Of a stretch of 64,000 bases of DNA, positions 63,501 to 64,000 are shown one piece after another (the stretch's first letter is position 1; each line of letters starts with the position of its first letter). The notes beneath the pieces were generated by a model. That model was not told where the DNA came from. It made no database searches and saw only the letters and a program-made list of their open reading frames with translations. Made by a program: the position numbers and the translations under genes. The stretch comes from Oligosphaera ethanolica (GTDB lineage: Bacteria > Verrucomicrobiota > Lentisphaeria > Oligosphaerales > Oligosphaeraceae): contig NZ_JAUSVL010000001.1 of assembly GCF_030814695.1 (NCBI RefSeq), forward strand, positions 4,624,227 through 4,688,226. Reading direction: 5' to 3'.

Positions 63501-64000
63501 GTTGTGTCGCTGACGCTGTAGTCGCCGGTGCCTTCGAAATAGCCGGCGTTGTAGGCATTGCCGGTGGCGACGCTGGCATTGATGCGGGCATAGCGCTCAT
63601 ATTGGGCGGTGAAGGTCAGGGTCGTACTGGTGTCAGAGTTGACGCTGCGGTTGGCGTTGGTGTCGCCGTCTGACCATGTGCGGAAGCGCCAGTACTGGCC
63701 ATCGTTGGGCTGAGGGGTGGCGGTGATTTGGGCGGCGGTGCCGACGTCGACGTTGCGGGTGCTGAAATTGACATAGTTGGCGGGGCAGCCGTCGGGGCTG
63801 ACGGTGAGGACGACCGTGTAGGTCGGGATCAGGGAGAGGACATAGCTGTTTTGCGCGGGAACGTCACTGGTGACGATGTTGCGAGAAGCGCTGCTGTTGT
63901 CGTCCTGCCAGCGCGGGCGGTAATATTCAGGGCAGATGGCCTCGAGGACGAGGGTTTCGCCGGTGTCGGCCAAGCCGCTGGCGGGCAGATCGTCGGCACT
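51593..64000 (-). CDS. Giant repetitive extracellular protein (N-terminus beyond right edge)
   Basis: One frame is open from the right edge (SADDLPASG..., in frame with position 64000) to the stop at 51593, 4,135 codons; the start and any signal peptide lie outside. From the N-terminal side: about five divergent InlB B-repeats (FRTWSDGDTN, YRFDRWTDDA, FIRWWLNGY, FVRWSDGNT) in the first 350 residues; a Calx-beta-like part (SFSPAEISEAAG); CARDB-like and carboxypeptidase-regulatory-like parts (VAGVDLDVYVVIGDYRR); a poly-Gly hinge (59430-59470); a Cys-rich hydrophobic region (CIPCQNGILNAALKCGLGFL); more beta domains; then 13 Ig-like repeats opening DNTAPAA and closing AGNST (about 52620-56480); and a last domain WQPGWNAIFLPFDEITPS to the end. 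It is probably secreted or surface-bound and adhesive or scaffold-like. No catalytic domain or known anchor is recognised. Confidence 0.88.
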   Translation of the reverse strand, partial: SADDLPASGLADTGETLVLEAICPEYYRPRWQDDNSSASRNIVTSDVPAQNSYVLSLIPTYTVVLTVSPDGCPANYVNFSTRNVDVGTAAQITATPQPNDGQYWRFRTWSDGDTNANRSVNSDTSTTLTFTAQYERYARINASVATGNAYNAGYFEGTGDYSVSDTTRDVTVTAKANDGYRFDRWTDDAATNLPDPTNPARTVAISTADKLLQLRANFIRTYQVSIGVYPGTENYGSITAGALDNATIDSGTEISFTATPNANSQFIRWWLNGYQENDPNPGRTVTITRNATYLAEFASQANITVSLAAGQENWGCQAGVVNGDNSLTTSGNFPVGIRQTIEARPAANHRFVRWSDGNTSSRRSISLTIAGFAISAEFAQTTTLTLDFTTAPAVLPDGVSAPTMNCRIGSTSMTFSATTPANNTRTFDVGQYSVGYSTNGDWTAPAADNIDLVFGQPFVLSRSFTLITKGNLTGYLSPSEIAGAWRIKSTADWLASATTINVEAGTYTIEFQPVAGWLTPAERQVTVIANRNVSFNAPYSAIVPGVELSFSPAEISEAAGPNAAIATLRRVALDGNPIDKTKTLTIYLSVSEANALILPSTTIVIPAGRDFTQFPLGVIDNATLEEMLKDDTGNDIARGRQITLSGTVAMSASCNCNGKPTDGVGERPIAADLILWDNDSPALGVVISPATLPERDDLYPQALTISRNDEVPAGDLPITLTAYVSGTATPDDGTEIQFWLDGARLPFATENDSTASLVTIPDGQRSVKVDVLACNDGKVDGNQVISIFADAANYAPGSGWAMVSDLSFPDYSIKNLTTPAQALESDSVHQLPFTLFNGGNMDAPVGLQIPIAVHASRTNSIGNDTLLMSSHIVVSNDHPLPKGGSIDTVFNVPLANLTPANNWRFCVVVNPNGSLREVSTLDNQTWSGQFPIDASYNPLLDPIAEGTWILPNGNLELTGTVTKSATNATPVAGVDLDVYVVIGDYRRVIPATSDANGAFSVAYTPTLAERGHVIAGACYPGTETSAKQQEFDVLSFNYLAGGRPYIFWNVTTDTPSNFSLTISNPNATALTGIQASVTLPDPELKLPVPDLNTIQTSFPDLPDTLAGGASVVINYSVTATAATPGRDYRRPILRFTSAEGAVLNIPIYFFAIPQFAELAVTPVSIDTTMQIGVSRTIDITISNTGAIETGPITISAPSLTWLTIASGATMTSIPAGGSATLTLQLRGDNTTELGMPLSGAIAINAANAQNGVRLPFRAMAVSEDKGTIRASAVDEFTYFEKGNEPRVKNATVTVKNPYTGAVLGTGNTGEDAFCIIENIPVGKAQIVISADKHESATTLIDIAPGQQANVELFLSFQAISYKWDVVPTEIEDEYEVVLTVVYETNVPMPVVRTDMPTDFRDMLPGTTRLVNAVLTNEGLIAAHNVRLDIYNAGSFTFECTQPDDGQTLLPQQATVLPVIVRRAAATTRVEDPCTTRTVTVYYYECGMDFKWHRYEKQVQLRVCPPSIGDGGSPGGGGGGGDFSPGVPSTGTAAFTSPSIPPLPSIPDSCIPCQNGILNAALKCGLGFLPIGCVLGVVDAIASVATNYNQGLAGWSNIVADGALAGLGCVAEGTYGKFANILGCIKGFLGACDGLDGKPPTPFPIPGYMDGFTEAKSRGPSELGAPSWVEEAQNIAFIGYRQAGHHAEALIEYYGDDLWLEAENAQLSAFNKVFKQLTVTTNGVAPVIAENAPELIAVLPDNLSLDDLAAFVARWNRTMAYWQSLPGGPDTELPGDTDGNGAPIISLTKLIGISDNIEQCEEDAHALGYTNVQELVKAQYAYALEMASSSASVCAKVTLEIKQKISMTREAFDGTLTMTNGHETEAITALGLQVRVTNAAGEDCTDLFEVLTLTDKFNGITAIDGTGTLAAKTTGSAMLRFIPERGAAPESPVVYNFGGTLTYINPFSGATATIELTPSTLTVNPSPSLQIHYFLQRDVLGDDPLTKTVIEPSYPAELSALVYNDGFGVAKNFRIDSGQPKIIDNDKGLLIDFALWDYNTEASMLNGQPNNAPLGQVNLGDIQPKTTGLAQWWLTSSLLGHFIDMEAKYSHLNSNGNPELSLIESVDIHELIRSGKALDRDTTIFLVNDVLDGFDEPDTIWFQDNAQNTVALTDSHLILSGPTLNLNVNPPTVTFEIEALQDGWHYIAMDDPANTGSMPGERRYEVAATFRNDTPTRADIELPFRNCWQTDRTIPDGADPINENKLHLMDSLTAGIYTYTVTLTKLPEATLRVSRFAAMSSKNEDVSNYIVTGDVDKVTVMFNTKIDPATFTTDDMTLRRQGVLIPASELAAALTITADPEDEFELSYVISGLSAFTNQNGFFVLTVQCAGIADPEGFFGAVGKQLMWVRQHDYVSGIPPAPSLYSMERIVPEAGMDGEFDVKLSFLGNIDPETVTTTGLRLKKNGQIIVLPAGVTIAQDPVNLGEFFIKGLGVLPAVVDFYSLRFDASGVKDVLGTSGTGLRSVAWGNDVTAPTAIANLTLTPDTGLSATDRVTQLAANANLTLAGTLPELPCRYQLFVQPAAGGKSSVLTDDIFVPEDGSTAMSIPFNLAEGSYTLILLIKDEAGNSTEQPLSLVIDNTAPQALVNSGIAPDTGDNANDFITQLALAETLTFNAQASEVPCRVDGSCLASATRAATDLGGSKTFAADDDPAFHFDATGIGEGSYVITTVTTDLAGNSTTSQYPFQVDNTVPVFAAFTMTPDSGYASDDFLTRGNSFEFQIQSSETPVTVQANIDGNAQSEVRLDAVPNHKFSLNLSEGTHDLAVTLRDPAGNTTAKQQTVVIDNTAPAAITDLAIAPDTGAAGDFITQLAAAAQLTLSGTLPEKLLTVTVAEGANVLATKTCVGDDQAFALAFLLAEGSHALVITTTDRAGNSTVLNQTVVIDNTAPAAATNLAITPDTGTAGDFITQLAADTDIGLVGALPEKLLTVTVAEGATVLATKTGAGDDQAFALAFPLAEGTHALAISTTDQAGNRTLLNQVVVIDNSAPAAMADLAIAPDTGRSDSDRITSQNATPALGMLLRAETREFGVAPTLSLTGTLPEKGLKAEWFRNTDAGYLALGNRQFTQDDDTAFNAALPDLPDGVYSFLVRLTDTAGNGSDNELANVVVDNTAPAAITDLAIAPDSGAAGDFITQLAADAQLTLSGTLPEKLLAVVITEGNQTLATKICAGDDQAFVLAFPLAEGTHDLTITTIDVAGNSTNLEQTVVIDNTTPAAVTALAIAPNTGTAGDFITQLAADAELTLSGTLPETLLTVTISEGETVLATKTCVGDDQAFALAFPLAEGSHDLVVTTTDQAGNSTALNQTVVIDNTAPAAITNLAIAPNTGAAGDFITQLAAAAQLTLSGTLPEKLLTVTIAEGQTVLGTKTCTGDDQAFALAFLLAEGTHALVITTTDVAGNSTVLNQTVVIDNTAPAAITNLAIAPDTGTAGDFITQLAAGANLTLSGTLPEKLLTVTIREGATVLATKTCAGDDQAFALAFPLAEGAHTLAVTTTDQAGNNIVLNQVVVIDNSAPAAMADLAIAPDTGRSDSDRITSQNATPALGVLFRAETREFGVAPTLSLTGTLPEKGLKAEWFRNTDAGYLALGNRQFTQDDDTAFNAALPDLPDGVYSFLVRLTDAAGNSSDNALANVMVDNTAPAAITDLAIAPDTGAVGDFLTQLAAAAQLTLSGNLPEKLLTVTVSESETVLATKTCEGDDQAFALAFNLAEGTHALTITTTDLAGNRTTLNQVVVIDNTAPAPAAGLGLTPDHGLSATDGITWLANTEELTLTFLLPERPVHVDLSYRVDGSETLHALNQAERTAEEPLQASLPVTLRDGGSYTLVMTISDPAGNTSTEATLPLTIDATPLTVAVSDMPVKPGDADSLTITFSDDIVDGEFTPANIALSFAGQPCPLFALTRVNARTYTLSNLLELVNDDGDFNLTITLDGLHKALSGLPGAGTHQETWSFAFDNPAYAWQPGWNAIFLPFDEITPSTRDGLTAMLRFKVITFAAATNNANDANGAMVITHDEPLMATALWVFCADPATAPQLRGVFGANQEPAIPALTPGEWTFTGPRHEMPVPEAITAWEWRNGIYVRAQTLLPGHAYWLFLAPEE
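52620..56480 (-). repeat. Tandem Ig-like domain repeats inside the giant gene
   Basis: Thirteen in-frame repeats. Most are about 100 codons (DNTAPAAITDLAIAPDTG at the start, GDDQAFALAFPLAEGTH in the middle, DQAGNST at the end); two are a longer 125-codon type with an inserted AETREFGVAPTLSL segment. The longer type occurs at 53037-53378 and 54612-54953, exactly 1,575 bases apart and nearly identical by eye, so a five-repeat block was duplicated or converted recently. The N-terminal-most three repeats are more diverged. Confidence 0.9.

Overview
The window is a GC-rich chromosomal segment from a Gram-negative bacterium with a lipopolysaccharide-type outer membrane: it carries lpxK, an MsbA-like exporter, a FadL-type porin, a Wza-type lipoprotein and a periplasmic parvulin. 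The mix of TIM-barrel sugar isomerases, a sialidase beside an AraC regulator, GYF_2/RDD and NPCBM domain proteins, a giant InlB/CARDB/Ig-repeat surface protein and dispersed GC-rich palindromic repeats suggests the PVC group, most likely a Lentisphaerota (Victivallis/Oligosphaera-like) host-associated or anaerobic organism. This placement is inference; there is no rRNA in the window. No tRNA, rRNA, CRISPR array, transposase or phage gene was found.

Layout. 0-3.8 kb (minus): start of an MsbA-like ABC exporter (running off the left end), a DegT/WbpE-type sugar aminotransferase, a TraB/GumN protein and a TIM-barrel isomerase. 4.0-8.2 kb (plus): proA, a GYF_2-zinc ribbon-RDD membrane protein, a FabG-like reductase and a ferritin-like/VIT1 iron exporter. 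8.3-8.8 kb: a BrnT/BrnA toxin-antitoxin pair with a clear promoter. 8.9-12 kb: an AraC regulator divergent from two translationally coupled QueG-like Fe-S proteins. 12-19.5 kb (minus): O-antigen ligase, GT4 glycosyltransferase, an esterase-NPCBM protein, a second TIM-barrel isomerase and a lipoate ligase. 20.3-26 kb: lpxK, an unknown membrane protein, and dxr with an HD-domain protein.

26.3-38.2 kb (plus) is the core of the window: an extracellular-polysaccharide locus. A response regulator-SpoIIE phosphatase-HATPase fusion and a free Hpt protein are followed by a phosphoglycosyl transferase, a fusion of a degenerate nucleotidyltransferase, a left-handed beta helix and a degenerate sugar-transferase domain, a nucleotidyltransferase-fold protein, a Wzz/Wzc-like protein whose kinase domain has lost its P-loop, Wza, a Wzy/WaaL-like polymerase and a polysaccharide pyruvyl transferase. 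The locus looks like a synthase-export module under partner-switching-like control, with several enzymes turned into possible scaffolds or sensors.

38.2-51.1 kb: tsaE-thiL-metF operon, sialidase plus AraC regulator, FadL porin, and a feoB operon led by a DtxR-FeoA fusion regulator with a 30-bp dyad exactly covering its promoter. Next is a GMP synthase that lacks the catalytic part of its glutaminase domain, then a parvulin. 51.6-64 kb (minus) is one reading frame of more than 4,100 codons, open at the right edge, for a repetitive extracellular protein. Two compound repeat islands (about 19.7-20.1 and 41.1-41.8 kb) share a 77-bp element, and a third palindrome cluster lies at 51.2-51.5 kb.
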